A DNA stretch of 64,000 nt from Microbacterium natoriense (GTDB lineage Bacteria; Actinomycetota; Actinomycetes; Actinomycetales; Microbacteriaceae). Positions within the stretch are counted from its first letter, which is position 1, and each line of letters starts with the position of its first letter. Positions 27,415 through 36,174 of the stretch are shown here, one piece after another. Under the pieces are notes generated by a model. That model was not told the origin of the DNA, ran no database searches, and saw only the letters and a program-made list of their open reading frames with translations. The position numbers were made by a program, and so were the translations under genes. The stretch covers positions 930,001 through 994,000 of the forward strand of contig NZ_JAUSXV010000001.1 in assembly GCF_030816295.1 (NCBI RefSeq), written 5' to 3'.

Positions 27415-28044
27415 ATGTCCACGCCTTACACCCTCCCCGAGCTGCCCTACGACTACTCGGCACTCGCCCCGCACATCTCCGGCACGATCATGGAGCTGCA
27501 CCACTCCAAGCACCATCAGGCCTACGTCACAGGAGCCAACACCGCCCTCGAGCAGCTCGCCGCGGCCCGCAGTGCCGGTGACCTCGTCAACGTGAACAAG
27601 CTCGAGAAGGATCTCGCCTTCAACCTGGGAGGCCACATCAACCATTCGGTGTTCTGGGAGAACCTCTCGCCCGACGGCGGTGGCAACCCGGAGGGTGAGC
27701 TCGAGGCGTCACTCGCCGACGAGTTCGGCTCGATCGACGCGTTCCGCGCGCACTTCACCGCCACCGCTCTCGGCGTGCAGGGCTCCGGCTGGGCCGTACT
27801 CGCGTGGGACGCTGTGGGTGCGCGGCCGGTCGTCTTCCAACTGTTCGATCAGCAGGGCAATGCGCCGCTCGGCGTCACGCCGCTGCTGCAGCTCGACGTG
27901 TGGGAGCACGCGTACTACCTCGACTACCTCAACGTGCGCGCCGACTACGTGAAGGCGTTCTGGGAGATCGTGAACTGGCCCGATGTGCAGCGCCGGTTCC
28001 TGGCCGCGCAGGAGGCGACGAAGGGGCTCATCGTCGCGCGCTGA
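27415..28044 (+). CDS. sodA: Superoxide dismutase (Fe/Mn type)
   Basis: The 209-residue protein has the complete Fe/Mn-SOD pattern: MELHHSKHHQAYV (first metal His), GGHINHSVFWENL (second His) and the C-terminal DVWEHAYYLDY with the Asp and His ligands. It converts superoxide to hydrogen peroxide and oxygen in the cytoplasm. RBS GAAAGGAAG precedes the ATG. It is the third gene after the SoxR box. The position of SOD inside a putative SoxR-controlled operon is unusual for actinobacteria, where SoxR usually controls redox-cycler detoxification genes. Metal preference cannot be decided with confidence. Confidence 0.96.
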   Translation: MSTPYTLPELPYDYSALAPHISGTIMELHHSKHHQAYVTGANTALEQLAAARSAGDLVNVNKLEKDLAFNLGGHINHSVFWENLSPDGGGNPEGELEASLADEFGSIDAFRAHFTATALGVQGSGWAVLAWDAVGARPVVFQLFDQQGNAPLGVTPLLQLDVWEHAYYLDYLNVRADYVKAFWEIVNWPDVQRRFLAAQEATKGLIVAR

Positions 28045-28077
28045 CGGATTCCGCCTGAGCCTGTTGTCGGCGCTCTC

Positions 28078-28185
28078 GCGTTCCGGTCGCAGTTCGTGCC
28101 GTTTCCCTCATCCGTCCCGCGTTCCGGTCGCAGTTCGTGCCGCTTCGAAGCCGAAGAGACGGCACGAATCGCGACCGGAAGGCGC
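28078..28185. terminator. Tripartite inverted repeat between convergent genes
   Basis: Two direct copies of a 24-base unit starting GCGTTCCGGTCGCAG (28078-28101 and 28119-28142) are followed by an imperfect inverted copy (28160-28185). Either direct copy can pair with the inverted one; the inner hairpin has a CTTCG/CGAAG tip. It lies between sodA and arsC and probably terminates both. Confidence 0.7.
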
Positions 28186-28199
28186 GCTCCCGCGGTCGC

Positions 28200-28610
28200 T
28201 CAGGGCAGCAGCTCGCTCGTGAGCTGCTCGATCCGGCGGCGGATCTCGTCGCGGATCGGGCGCACGGCCTCGATGCCCTGGCCTGCCGGGTCGTCGAGCT
28301 TCCAGTCCTCGTAGCGCTTGCCGGGGAAGAACGGGCAGGCGTCGCCGCAGCCCATCGTGATGACCACGTCGGACGCCTGCACGGCCTCGGTCGTGAGCAC
28401 CTTGGGCTGCTCTGCGGTGATGTCGATGCCGAGTTCGCCCATCGCCTCGACAGCGATCGGGTTGATCTGCTCGGCGGGCATCGACCCCGCCGAGCGGACC
28501 TCGATGCGGTCGCCGGCGATGTCGCGCAGGAACCCAGCGGCCATCTGCGAACGACCCGCGTTGTGCACGCAGACGAACAGGACGGAGGGCGTGGTGGTCG
28601 TGTCGGTCAT
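28200..28610 (-). CDS. arsC: Arsenate reductase, low-molecular-weight phosphatase fold
   Basis: The 136-residue protein has the phosphatase P-loop C-X5-R as CVHNAGRS near the N-terminus, and a later TMGCGDACPFFPG with the extra cysteines used in arsenate reduction, then DWKLDDPAGQ. It reduces As(V) to As(III) using thioredoxin or a mycothiol/mycoredoxin system. The start ATG 28610 overlaps the stop of the flavoprotein gene. No arsenite efflux pump gene (arsB or acr3) is nearby, which is odd because reduction without export would not by itself detoxify. Confidence 0.93.
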   Translation of the reverse strand: MTDTTTTPSVLFVCVHNAGRSQMAAGFLRDIAGDRIEVRSAGSMPAEQINPIAVEAMGELGIDITAEQPKVLTTEAVQASDVVITMGCGDACPFFPGKRYEDWKLDDPAGQGIEAVRPIRDEIRRRIEQLTSELLP

Positions 28611-29938
28611 CGTGACTCCAGGGTAAGGGCGGATGCTGCGGAAGCGCCGAGCGTCCGCGAGCCGATCTGCAGCACGGCGGGGGCGGCGCAGCATCCGCTC
28701 GCCGATTCGTCGAAGTCGCCCGCGCCGCCGCAGACGCCGGTGTCGGGGAGGGTGAGCTCGTTGCGTGCTGCTGCCTCGTGATCGCCCGCGAGGTGCGCGA
28801 CGACACTGCGCACCTGCTCGTATCCGGTCAGGGCGAGGAAGGTCGGAGCGCGGCCGTACGACTTCGCGCCGACGATGAACAGTCCCTGCTCGGGCTGAGC
28901 GAGCTGCCGCGCGCCGGTCGCTGCGACCGACCCGCAGGAGTGGATGTTCGGATCGATGTCTGCGGCGATCCCCGCGACGGCCTCGAGCGTCGCGTCGAGG
29001 TCGATCCGCACCTCGCGCAGGATCTCGGTGTCGGGACGGAACCCCGTGAGCGCGAAGACCTGCGCGACCCCTGTCACCTCGCGGCCGTCTTCGGCGCGGA
29101 TCGTCAGCAGACCGGACAGCCTGTCGACCGCGTCGACGCGGAACCCGGTCACCACGTCGACGACGCCCGACTCGATCACCTTGCGGGCACGGGTTCCCAG
29201 CGCGGCGCGCTCGGGAAGGCCATCTCCCGTTCCTCCACCGAACACGTTCGACACGCTGCCGCGACGCAGCAGCCAGGTGACGCGCGTGCCGGGCGCTCTG
29301 CGGGCCAGCTCGTTCAGACGAAGGACGGCGTGGGTCGCCGAGTGTCCCGCGCCGACGACCACGACGTGGGCGCCTGCGAGCTCGGCGACGTCGTCGGGGA
29401 TCCGATAGGAGATGTGATCGGATGCTGCGGCTTCGCCGATCGCCGGGAAACCGTCGGCGCCGGCCGGGTTGGGGAGAGTCCAGGTTCCGCTCGCGTCGAT
29501 GACGGCACGAGCGAGCATGCGGCCCTCGCCGCCGTCACTGTCGTGGGTGTGCACGACGAAGGGCTGGCTCTTCCGGCCGGCATCCACCACCTTGTCCCGC
29601 CCCTGGCGGGCGATGCCCGTGACCGTCGTGCCGTAGCGGATGCGGTCGCCCAGAGCATCCGCGAGCGGGGTCAGGTAGTCGCGCACCCACTCGGCCCCGG
29701 TCGGGTATCCGGCGGCGGGTGCGCTCCATCCGGTCTGCTCGAGAATGCGGCGGGCGGCGGTGTCTGTCAGCTCGGGCCATGCCGAGAAGAGACGGACGTG
29801 TCCCCATTCCGCGATCGCTGCTCCGGCGCGCTCGCCCTTCTCGAGCACGATCGTGTCGAGACCCCGCTCGGTGAGATGCGCCGCGGCGGCGAGTCCCTGG
29901 GGTCCTGCGCCGACGACCACGACCGGCAGTTGCGACAT
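28607..29938 (-). CDS. arsO: ArsO-like FAD/NAD(P)-dependent oxidoreductase
   Basis: The 443-residue protein has an FAD-binding VVVVGAGPQGLAAAAHL at the N-terminus and a second dinucleotide site VVVVGAGHSATHAVLRL in the middle, as in flavin-containing monooxygenases. Closely similar proteins occur in actinobacterial ars clusters as ArsO, a putative flavin monooxygenase of uncertain reaction. The C-terminus is rich in cysteines (GVCGGAG, then ASGCCAAP), possibly an arsenic- or metal-binding tail. ATG 29938 is used because GAGG is seven bases upstream; ATG 29944 is too close. It overlaps arsC and is divergent from arsR across an inverted repeat. Confidence 0.8.
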   Translation of the reverse strand: MSQLPVVVVGAGPQGLAAAAHLTERGLDTIVLEKGERAGAAIAEWGHVRLFSAWPELTDTAARRILEQTGWSAPAAGYPTGAEWVRDYLTPLADALGDRIRYGTTVTGIARQGRDKVVDAGRKSQPFVVHTHDSDGGEGRMLARAVIDASGTWTLPNPAGADGFPAIGEAAASDHISYRIPDDVAELAGAHVVVVGAGHSATHAVLRLNELARRAPGTRVTWLLRRGSVSNVFGGGTGDGLPERAALGTRARKVIESGVVDVVTGFRVDAVDRLSGLLTIRAEDGREVTGVAQVFALTGFRPDTEILREVRIDLDATLEAVAGIAADIDPNIHSCGSVAATGARQLAQPEQGLFIVGAKSYGRAPTFLALTGYEQVRSVVAHLAGDHEAAARNELTLPDTGVCGGAGDFDESASGCCAAPAVLQIGSRTLGASAASALTLESR

Positions 29939-29982
29939 CACCATTCCTCAAATCGAAAGGCTTCAATATGAGAAGCGTTGCG

Positions 29983-30008
29983 CACGTATCGAAGATTGTC
30001 AATACGTG
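29983..30008. promoter_or_regulatory. ArsR operator in the arsO/arsR divergent gap
   Basis: CACGTAT (29983-29989) and ATACGTG (30002-30008) form a perfect 7-12-7 inverted repeat, the geometry used by ArsR/SmtB dimers. It overlaps a minus-strand TTGACA (29997-30002), so binding would block the arsO-arsC promoter and probably arsR itself. Confidence 0.7.
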
Positions 30009-30021
30009 TCATGATGTGAGT

Positions 30022-30369
30022 ATGACCCTGCCGGTGACCATTCGCGAGACGTCGTCGTGCTGCACGCCGCCGCTGTCGTCATCGGTGACGAGCGAAGACG
30101 CCGAGCGCATCGCGCACGTCTTCAAAGCGCTGGCAGACCCGACGCGGGTGCGGCTGATGTCGCTGATCGCCGCGGCCGAGGGCGGCGAGGCGTGCATCTG
30201 CGACCTCATCGACCCGGTCGGACTCTCGCAGGGCACGGTGTCGCACCACATGAAGCTCCTCGCCGAGGCCGGTCTCGTCACGCGCGAGCAGCGCGGCAAG
30301 TGGGCGTACTTCGCCCTTGCGGACGGTGCTCTCGACGCAGTAGCGGCCTCGCTTCGCGCACTGCGCTGA
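30022..30369 (+). CDS. arsR: ArsR-family metalloregulator
   Basis: The 115-residue winged-helix protein has KALADPTRVRLMSLI in the first helices, the As(III)-binding ACICDL motif (ELCVCDL type) and the recognition helix LSQGTVSHHMKLLAEAG. Another vicinal cysteine pair (SSCC) lies near the N-terminus. It represses in the absence of arsenite/antimonite and leaves DNA when thiols bind the metalloid. ATG 30022 is chosen over an upstream in-frame ATG at 29968 because the latter would lie upstream of the operator. Confidence 0.92.
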   Translation: MTLPVTIRETSSCCTPPLSSSVTSEDAERIAHVFKALADPTRVRLMSLIAAAEGGEACICDLIDPVGLSQGTVSHHMKLLAEAGLVTREQRGKWAYFALADGALDAVAASLRALR

Positions 30370-30397
30370 CCGCGGGCTGGGCTGCTCCCCACAGCCG

Positions 30398-30415
30398 CAG
30401 ACGGGTGATCGTCTG
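30398..30415. terminator. Small hairpin between arsR and the convergent LacI gene
   Basis: CAGACG (30398-30403) pairs with CGTCTG (30410-30415) across six bases. Only a six-base stem, so a weak candidate; no T-run is seen. Confidence 0.35.
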
Positions 30416-30440
30416 GACGCGGCCGCCCAGGCGGAACCCG

Positions 30441-31448
30441 CTACTGGAGTCGCGCGGTCGTGCCCCGGACGTTCAGTTCGTACGGCAGCGCCCCGGGCGC
30501 CCGGCTGGTGCCGTCGTCCGCGAGCTTCGCGAGCACGGCATCCGCGGCCCTCTCGCCCTGCCCGAGCGGGAACTGATCGACCGTCGTCAGCTTGAAGAAC
30601 TCTCCGAGCTCGTGGCCGTCGATGCCGACGATCGAGAGGTCCTCCGGCACTCCGAATCCCAGGTCGCGCGCGGCGAGGATCGCGCCGATAGCCATCTCGT
30701 CGGATGCCGCGAACACGGCGGTCGGACGGGGTCCTGGCCGCCCGAGAAGCTGCTTCGCGGCACGATAGCCGCCCTCGACCGTGAAGTCGGCCGGCTCGAG
30801 GAACGCCGGATTCAGTGGGATGCCGGCCTTGGCGAGCGCCTTCTCGAAGCCGAGGCGGCGGTTCGTCGGGATGTGGAAGTCGAGGTCGAACTCGGGGTTG
30901 GCGCCGATGTGCGCGATGTCGTGGTGGCCGAGGCCGATCAGATGCTCGGTCGCGAGCTGGGCCACGGCGACGTCGTCGACCGTGAGCGTGTCGAGCTTCG
31001 GGTTCGGTCCGCCGATCGCGATCACGGGCAGCCCCAGATCGAGCAGGTACTGCGTCTCGTCCTCGTCGAGTTCGATCGACACGGCGATCACGGCGTCCAC
31101 GCGCTGGCGGCGCAGGAACGTGTCGAACACGTGCCGGCGCACGTCCTTGTCGGCGGTGATGTTGTAGAGGGTGATGTCGTAGCCCTCGCGCATCAGCGCG
31201 GCGGAGACCCCCGAGAGCACGGTGCTGAAGAACCAGCGGTCCAGGAACGGCACGATCACGCCGATGTTGCGCGTGCGGCCGGAGGCGAGGCTCGACGCGC
31301 GCGAAGAGACGACGTAGCCCAGCGACTTCGCGGCCGCCTGAACGCGCTCGCGGGCGGACTCGGACACGTGGCCCCGCCCGCTCAGCGCGCGCGAGACCGT
31401 CGCGGTCGAGACTCCGGCGAGCCGGGCGACTTCATCGATGCTCGCCAT
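30441..31448 (-). CDS. LacI-family regulator, MalR-like
   Basis: The 335-residue protein has the LacI helix-turn-helix IDEVARLAGVSTATVSRALS (~4-23) and a ligand domain with IGVIVPFLDRWFFSTVLSG and VIAIGGPNPKLDTLTVDD, then VVGIDGHELGEFFKLTTVDQ-like end segment. It lies 135 bases downstream of a GH13 alpha-glucosidase on the same strand. A LacI-type palindrome stands before that enzyme (33258-33273), so it probably represses alpha-glucoside use. Assignment to the MalR group is from context plus general likeness. Confidence 0.88.
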   Translation of the reverse strand: MASIDEVARLAGVSTATVSRALSGRGHVSESARERVQAAAKSLGYVVSSRASSLASGRTRNIGVIVPFLDRWFFSTVLSGVSAALMREGYDITLYNITADKDVRRHVFDTFLRRQRVDAVIAVSIELDEDETQYLLDLGLPVIAIGGPNPKLDTLTVDDVAVAQLATEHLIGLGHHDIAHIGANPEFDLDFHIPTNRRLGFEKALAKAGIPLNPAFLEPADFTVEGGYRAAKQLLGRPGPRPTAVFAASDEMAIGAILAARDLGFGVPEDLSIVGIDGHELGEFFKLTTVDQFPLGQGERAADAVLAKLADDGTSRAPGALPYELNVRGTTARLQ

Positions 31449-31473
31449 GTCTGTTCCTTCGATCGTGGGTGCT

Positions 31474-31559
31474 CCGGGTGTGCGTGAGATCCCCGGGTGT
31501 GCGTGAGATCCGGATTTTCTGCGCGAGACCCGCGTGCAGAACGGGGGTCTCGCGCAGAA
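31474..31559. repeat. Tandem 19-bp repeat followed by a 15-bp hairpin
   Basis: CCGGGTGTGCGTGAGATCC occurs twice back to back (31474-31492, 31493-31511). It is followed by TTCTGCGCGAGACCC (31517-31531), which pairs perfectly with 31545-31559. A partial outer stem also forms (GTGAGATCC with GGATCTCGC). It lies between the GH13 stop and the LacI start on the minus strand and probably terminates the GH13 transcript. Confidence 0.75.
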
Positions 31560-31583
31560 ACGAGGATCTCGCGGTCAGGAAGC

Positions 31584-33245
31584 TCAGGCCTTGGTGTACC
31601 AGACCGTCGTGTCGACCGGCACCGAAGCACCTTCGAAGGGCTGGCTCTTGAGCACGACGCTCGCACCGGCCGGCAGCGCCAGCGGTTTCGTGCCGAGGTT
31701 CGCGAGCACGTGGACGTCCCCGCGTCGGAACGCCACGGCATCCTTCCCCGCGTCCTCCCACACCAGGGAACCTGCGCCGAAGCCGTGCTCGCGGCGGGCG
31801 GCCAGCAGCTCCTTGTACAGCGAGAGCGTCGAGAGGGGGTCGCCCTCTTCGGTGTCGCGTGAGTACGCGGCCCAGTCGGCAGGCTGCGGCAGCCACGACA
31901 GGCCGGTCTCGTTGAAGCCGAAGGCCGGAGCATCCGCCTCCCACGGCAGCGGCACGCGGCATCCGTCGCGTCCGTAGCGCTCGCCGTTCGTGCGGAACCA
32001 GGTCGGGTCCTGACGGAACTCGTCGGGGATCTCCATCGCCTCGGGCAGTCCGAGCTCCTCGCCCTGGTACAGGTAGGCGGAGCCGGGGAGGGCGAGCATG
32101 AGCGTCGTCGCCGCACGGGCGCGCGCCAGACCGATCTTCGTGTCGGGCTTGTTCGGCGTGTTCGGGCCGATGCCCTCGCCCTGCGGGTTCTCGTCGGTGA
32201 GGGCGAGGCGGGTCGCGTGACGGACGACGTCGTGGTTCGACAGCACCCAGGTGCTGGGCGCGCCGACCGCACCGAACTCGTCGAGGGATTCGCGGATGAC
32301 GTCGCCGAGAGCCTTCGCGTCCCACGGGGTCATCAGATACGGGAAGTTGAAGGTCTGGTGCATCTCGTCAGGGCGCACCCACAGAGCCGTCTTCTTGAGC
32401 GTGGGCAGCCAGGCCTCGCCGCACAGGGCGCGGTCTCCGTCGTACTCGGCGAGCACCTTGTGCCAGTCGCGGTAGATGTCGTGCACGGCGTCCTGTCCCC
32501 AGTACGGGACGTTCTCCTCGCCGCCGCCCATGGAATCGGCATCGGCCACGGGGGCGTAGTCGGGGAGACCGGCCTCCTTGACCATCCCGTGCGCCACATC
32601 GACGCGGAAGCCGTCGACGCCGCGGTCGAGCCAGAAGCGCAGGATGCTGCGGAACTCCTCCTTGACCTCTTCGTTGGTCCAGTCGAAGTCGGGCTGGGTG
32701 GCGTCGAAGATGTGCAGGTACCACTGGCCCGGGGTGCCGTCGGCTTCGGTGACGCGCTCCCACATGCCGCCGCCGAACACGGACTCCCAGTTGTTCGGGG
32801 GGAGCTCGCCGTTCTTGCCGCGGCCGTCGCGGAACACGTAGCGGGCGCGCTCGGGGCTGCCGGGCGCCGCCTTGAGCGCCTCCTGGAACCAGACGTGCTG
32901 GTCGGAGGAGTGGTTCGGGACGAGGTCGACGATGACGCGGATGCCGCGCGCGTGCGACTCTTCGAGCATGCGGTCGAAGTCCGCCAGCGTGCCGAACAGC
33001 GGGTCGACGTCGCGGTAGTCCGCCACGTCGTAGCCGGCGTCGCGCTGCGGCGAGGTCATGAACGGGCTCAGCCAGATCGCGTCGACGCCGAGCTCTTTGA
33101 GGGAATCGAGGCGGCTCGTGATGCCGGGCAGGTCGCCGATGCCGTCACCCGACGCGTCGGCGAAGGACCGGGGGTAGATCTGGTAGATGACCGCGCTGCG
33201 CCACCACTCGGAACCGGGGGCTGCGATCTGCTCAAGCTGTGCCAT
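31584..33245 (-). CDS. GH13 alpha-glucosidase / oligo-1,6-glucosidase type
   Basis: The 553-residue protein opens with WWRSAVIYQIYPRSFADASGDG then VDAIWLSPF, as in alpha-glucosidases of the GH13 oligo-1,6-glucosidase group. Catalytic residues appear in order: nucleophile Asp216 (GFRVDVAHG), acid/base Glu277 (LCGEAWLP) and transition-state Asp339 (LSNHDVVRH). VDLVPNHSSDQHVWF (~106-120) is conserved region I. It splits terminal alpha-glucosidic bonds of maltose-, isomaltose- or sucrose-type sugars in the cytoplasm; no signal peptide. A LacI-type operator sits just before the start, and the likely regulator follows downstream. Confidence 0.94.
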   Translation of the reverse strand: MAQLEQIAAPGSEWWRSAVIYQIYPRSFADASGDGIGDLPGITSRLDSLKELGVDAIWLSPFMTSPQRDAGYDVADYRDVDPLFGTLADFDRMLEESHARGIRVIVDLVPNHSSDQHVWFQEALKAAPGSPERARYVFRDGRGKNGELPPNNWESVFGGGMWERVTEADGTPGQWYLHIFDATQPDFDWTNEEVKEEFRSILRFWLDRGVDGFRVDVAHGMVKEAGLPDYAPVADADSMGGGEENVPYWGQDAVHDIYRDWHKVLAEYDGDRALCGEAWLPTLKKTALWVRPDEMHQTFNFPYLMTPWDAKALGDVIRESLDEFGAVGAPSTWVLSNHDVVRHATRLALTDENPQGEGIGPNTPNKPDTKIGLARARAATTLMLALPGSAYLYQGEELGLPEAMEIPDEFRQDPTWFRTNGERYGRDGCRVPLPWEADAPAFGFNETGLSWLPQPADWAAYSRDTEEGDPLSTLSLYKELLAARREHGFGAGSLVWEDAGKDAVAFRRGDVHVLANLGTKPLALPAGASVVLKSQPFEGASVPVDTTVWYTKA

Positions 33246-33257
33246 GCGATCAGATTA

Positions 33258-33273
33258 GTGCAAACGCTTACAC
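33258..33273. promoter_or_regulatory. LacI/GalR-type operator before the GH13 gene
   Basis: GTGCAAACGCTTACAC is a near-palindrome around AACGCTT, resembling cre/MalR operators (TGTAAGCGTTTGCA on the other strand). It is 13 bases upstream of the GH13 start. Confidence 0.7.
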
Positions 33274-33439
33274 TCGCGCCAGGGAGGGAATCGAATCGGT
33301 TCGGAATCGGTGCGGACAGTGTCGGTTGCGGGAGTTGTTGCATGGCCCTGCGCCACCATTTCGGGGATGTGCCGGTGCGGTCCCCGGCGCCGCCGTGCCG
33401 GGGAGTAGTGTGGCGGCATCCGATCCGATGGAGGCTGTC

Positions 33440-33868
33440 ATGGTTCCCGAGATCAACTACTGGGCTGTTCTGCTCGCAACCGCGTCGAGCATGATCGTCG
33501 GTTCGATCTGGTACGCGCCGAAGGTTTTCGGCACGCGCTGGTCGAAGCTCGCGAACGTCGACATGGATCGCCCCGGTGCCAGCGCGACCATGGCGATCAT
33601 CACGACGGTGATCGTGAGCTTCATCACGGCATGGGTGCTCGCCGGAGCATCCGCCATCGCCTGGCACTTCTACGGCGGGGGATTCTTCTGGAGCGCGGTC
33701 GTCACGGCCGTGACGCTGTGGGCGGGCTTCACCGCGGCCCGCTTCATCACCCACGATGCCTTCGAAGGGCGATCCACGAGGCTCACGACGCTGAACATCG
33801 CGCATGAACTCGTGACCGTCGTCGTGATGGCCGTGATCATCGGGGTCTGGCCCCCGGCGCTCGGCTAG
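33440..33868 (+). CDS. DUF1761 membrane protein
   Basis: The 142-residue protein has about four hydrophobic helices (INYWAVLLATASSMIVGSIW at the start, IITTVIVSFITAWVLA, FFWSAVVTAVTLWAGF, LVTVVVMAVIIGVW). The NYWAVL..A....IG..WY pattern matches DUF1761, a family of small membrane proteins without an assigned role. ATG 33440 is used because GGAGG lies five bases upstream, even though the frame is open further left. Its TAG stop overlaps the convergent VOC gene stop on the shared CTAG palindrome (33865-33868). Confidence 0.8.
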   Translation: MVPEINYWAVLLATASSMIVGSIWYAPKVFGTRWSKLANVDMDRPGASATMAIITTVIVSFITAWVLAGASAIAWHFYGGGFFWSAVVTAVTLWAGFTAARFITHDAFEGRSTRLTTLNIAHELVTVVVMAVIIGVWPPALG

Positions 33869-34320
33869 GCGCTCGCGCCCTTTCTGAGATCCTGCGCGAG
33901 CATCACCAGGATGCCGCTGGGCCCGCGCAGGTAGGTGAGCTTGTAGACGTCCTCGTAGGTGGCGACTCCGCGAAGCGGGTGGAACCCGTGCCGGGCGGCG
34001 ATCGCGAGCGACTCGTCGATGTCGTCGACCGAGAAAGCGACGCGGTGCATGCCGATCTCGTTCGGGAGCGTGGGCTCCGTCTCGATCGCCTCGGGGTGGA
34101 TGTACTCGAAGAACTCGAGCTGCCCGCGACCGTCCGGCGTCTGCAGCACGGCGATCTTCGCGTGGTTGCCGTCGAGCCCGACCGCCGTGTCGGCCCATTC
34201 GCCGCTGATGGTGTCGCGACCGAGAACCGTGAGGCCCAGATCGGTGAAGAAGGCGATGGTCTCGTCGAGATCGCGCACGGCGATGCCGACATTCTCCAGT
34301 GTGATGGGCATGCACGGCAT
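33865..34320 (-). CDS. VOC-family (glyoxalase/epimerase-like) protein
   Basis: The ~151-residue protein has the paired beta-alpha-beta-beta-beta modules of the vicinal oxygen chelate fold: LENVGIAVRDLDETIAFFTDLGL in the first half and MHRVAFSVDDIDESLAIAARHG in the second, with E in GQLEFFEY and a final GILVMLAQ. Family members include glyoxalase I, methylmalonyl-CoA epimerase and extradiol dioxygenases; metal ligands could be the two His and Glu residues at the usual strands. Substrate unknown. Start may be ATG 34320 or ATG 34311; neither has a strong RBS. Confidence 0.8.
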   Translation of the reverse strand: MPCMPITLENVGIAVRDLDETIAFFTDLGLTVLGRDTISGEWADTAVGLDGNHAKIAVLQTPDGRGQLEFFEYIHPEAIETEPTLPNEIGMHRVAFSVDDIDESLAIAARHGFHPLRGVATYEDVYKLTYLRGPSGILVMLAQDLRKGASA

Positions 34321-34361
34321 GCTACTCGTCGGTCCGCTTCCACGGTGGGTGTTCGCCTGGT

Positions 34362-34441
34362 ACGTCTGCAGGAACGGGGCACGAATGCGGGACGAGAAGT
34401 CGGCGGATGCTCCTGCGGACGTGCCTGGGTCCTGCAGACGT
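34362..34441. terminator. Three-armed hairpin element after purQ
   Basis: ACGTCTGCAGGA (34362-34373) can pair with either TCCTGCGGACGT (34411-34422, one mismatch) or TCCTGCAGACGT (34430-34441, perfect). The two right arms are 19 bases apart. The same trio with the same 19-base offset recurs at 43931-43988. Probable purQ terminator. Confidence 0.6.
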
Positions 34442-34480
34442 CCCGAGGGTGAGGCGACCGGCGCGGACGCGGCGCGGTGT

Positions 34481-35184
<704 letters not shown>

Positions 35185-35188
<4 letters not shown>

Positions 35189-35433
35189 TCGGCGACCTCG
35201 ATGCCGACGACGTCTTCGATCACGGAGTTGGAGAGCACCTCGTCTGCGATGCGACGGGCCTCGGCGAGGATCTCGTCGGTGACCTCGCCCTCGACGGTGA
35301 GCTCGAAGCGCTTGCCGATGCGGACATCGGTGAAGCCCTCGACGCCCAGACGCGCGAATGCGCCGGACACGGCCTTCCCCTGCGGGTCGAGCAGTTCGGG
35401 CTTGGGCATGACGTCGACGACGATGGTGGGCAT
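35185..35433 (-). CDS. purS: Phosphoribosylformylglycinamidine synthase subunit PurS
   Basis: The 82-residue protein ([20 protein letters not shown] at the start) is a typical PurS, the small subunit that bridges PurQ and PurL. Start ATG 35433 has GGAG five bases upstream, better than an in-frame upstream ATG at 35451. Overlaps purQ by four bases. Confidence 0.96.
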
Positions 35434-35531
35434 GAACGCTCCAGGACTCACAGGCAGACGGGCGGCACCAGTCTACCGGCTTGCGCAAGTCGACTTACGC
35501 GAGCTCCACGGCCGCCGACCGCACGGCTTGT

Positions 35532-35577
35532 CGACGAGTGCACGGCGCTTTACCGGGCGGATGCCGTGCACTCGTCG
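35532..35577. terminator. 15-bp hairpin downstream of apt
   Basis: CGACGAGTGCACGGC (35532-35546) pairs perfectly with 35563-35577 across 16 bases. It follows apt on the minus strand. The core CCGTGCACTCG recurs in the gene-end hairpins at 56860 and 59829, and CGACCGCACGGCTTGTCG (35516-35533) recurs with one change at 56832-56849. Confidence 0.75.
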
Positions 35578-35613
35578 AGTGCACGTGAACTCGACGAGCC
35601 CCGATGTGCGGCG

Positions 35614-36147
35614 TCAGGAGGCGTGGAAGACCGTGTGGAGGTCGCCGACGGCCTCGCGTCCGCCGAGGCCGTCGATCTCGAACAGCACGGAGATTCCGAT
35701 CACGTGGCTGCCCAGTCGCTCGACGAGTTCGCGCCCTGCGGCGAGGGTGCCGCCGGTCGCGAGCACGTCGTCGATGAGCAGGACGCGGGAGCCCGCCGGC
35801 AGGTCGTCGTGCATCTCGATGGTGGCGGTGCCGTACTCGAGGGCGTAGTCGACGGATGCCGCCGGCCGCGGCAGCTTGCCCGCCTTGCGGATCGGGATGA
35901 GCCCCACGCCGGCAGCGATCGCGGCGGCTCCGGCGAGGATGAACCCGCGTGCTTCGATGCCGGCGACCACGTCGAACTGACCGGCGAACGGCGCGATGAT
36001 CGCGTCGGTGGTCACCTTCAGCGCCTCGGCGTCCGCCAGCAGAGGCGTGATGTCGCGGAAGACGATGCCGGGCTCCGGGTAGTCCGGGATCGAGCGGATC
36101 AGCGATGCGGCGCGGACGAGGGCGGGGGACAGCTCAGTTTCGGGCAC
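35614..36147 (-). CDS. apt: Adenine phosphoribosyltransferase
   Basis: The 177-residue protein has the PRPP-binding motif VLLIDDVLATGGT and the APRT hallmarks IRSIPDYPEPGIVFRDITPL and GIEARGFILAGAAA. It makes AMP from adenine and PRPP in the cytoplasm, a purine salvage step. It lies upstream of purSQ on the same strand but is separated from it by a strong hairpin, so it is probably transcribed apart. Confidence 0.96.
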   Translation of the reverse strand: MPETELSPALVRAASLIRSIPDYPEPGIVFRDITPLLADAEALKVTTDAIIAPFAGQFDVVAGIEARGFILAGAAAIAAGVGLIPIRKAGKLPRPAASVDYALEYGTATIEMHDDLPAGSRVLLIDDVLATGGTLAAGRELVERLGSHVIGISVLFEIDGLGGREAVGDLHTVFHAS

Positions 36148-36174
36148 TGGTCAAGGCTACGCCCGCCGAGAGGC

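Noticed and set aside
28078..28185. Short direct repeats that might be a CRISPR array or IS ends
   Set aside because: There are only two direct units and an inverted one, no regular spacers, no cas gene and no transposase. A terminator-type structure explains it.
33382..33403. CCCCGGC/GCCGGGG hairpin before the DUF1761 gene
   Set aside because: Only a seven-base GC-rich stem, expected by chance at this base composition, and upstream rather than at a gene end.
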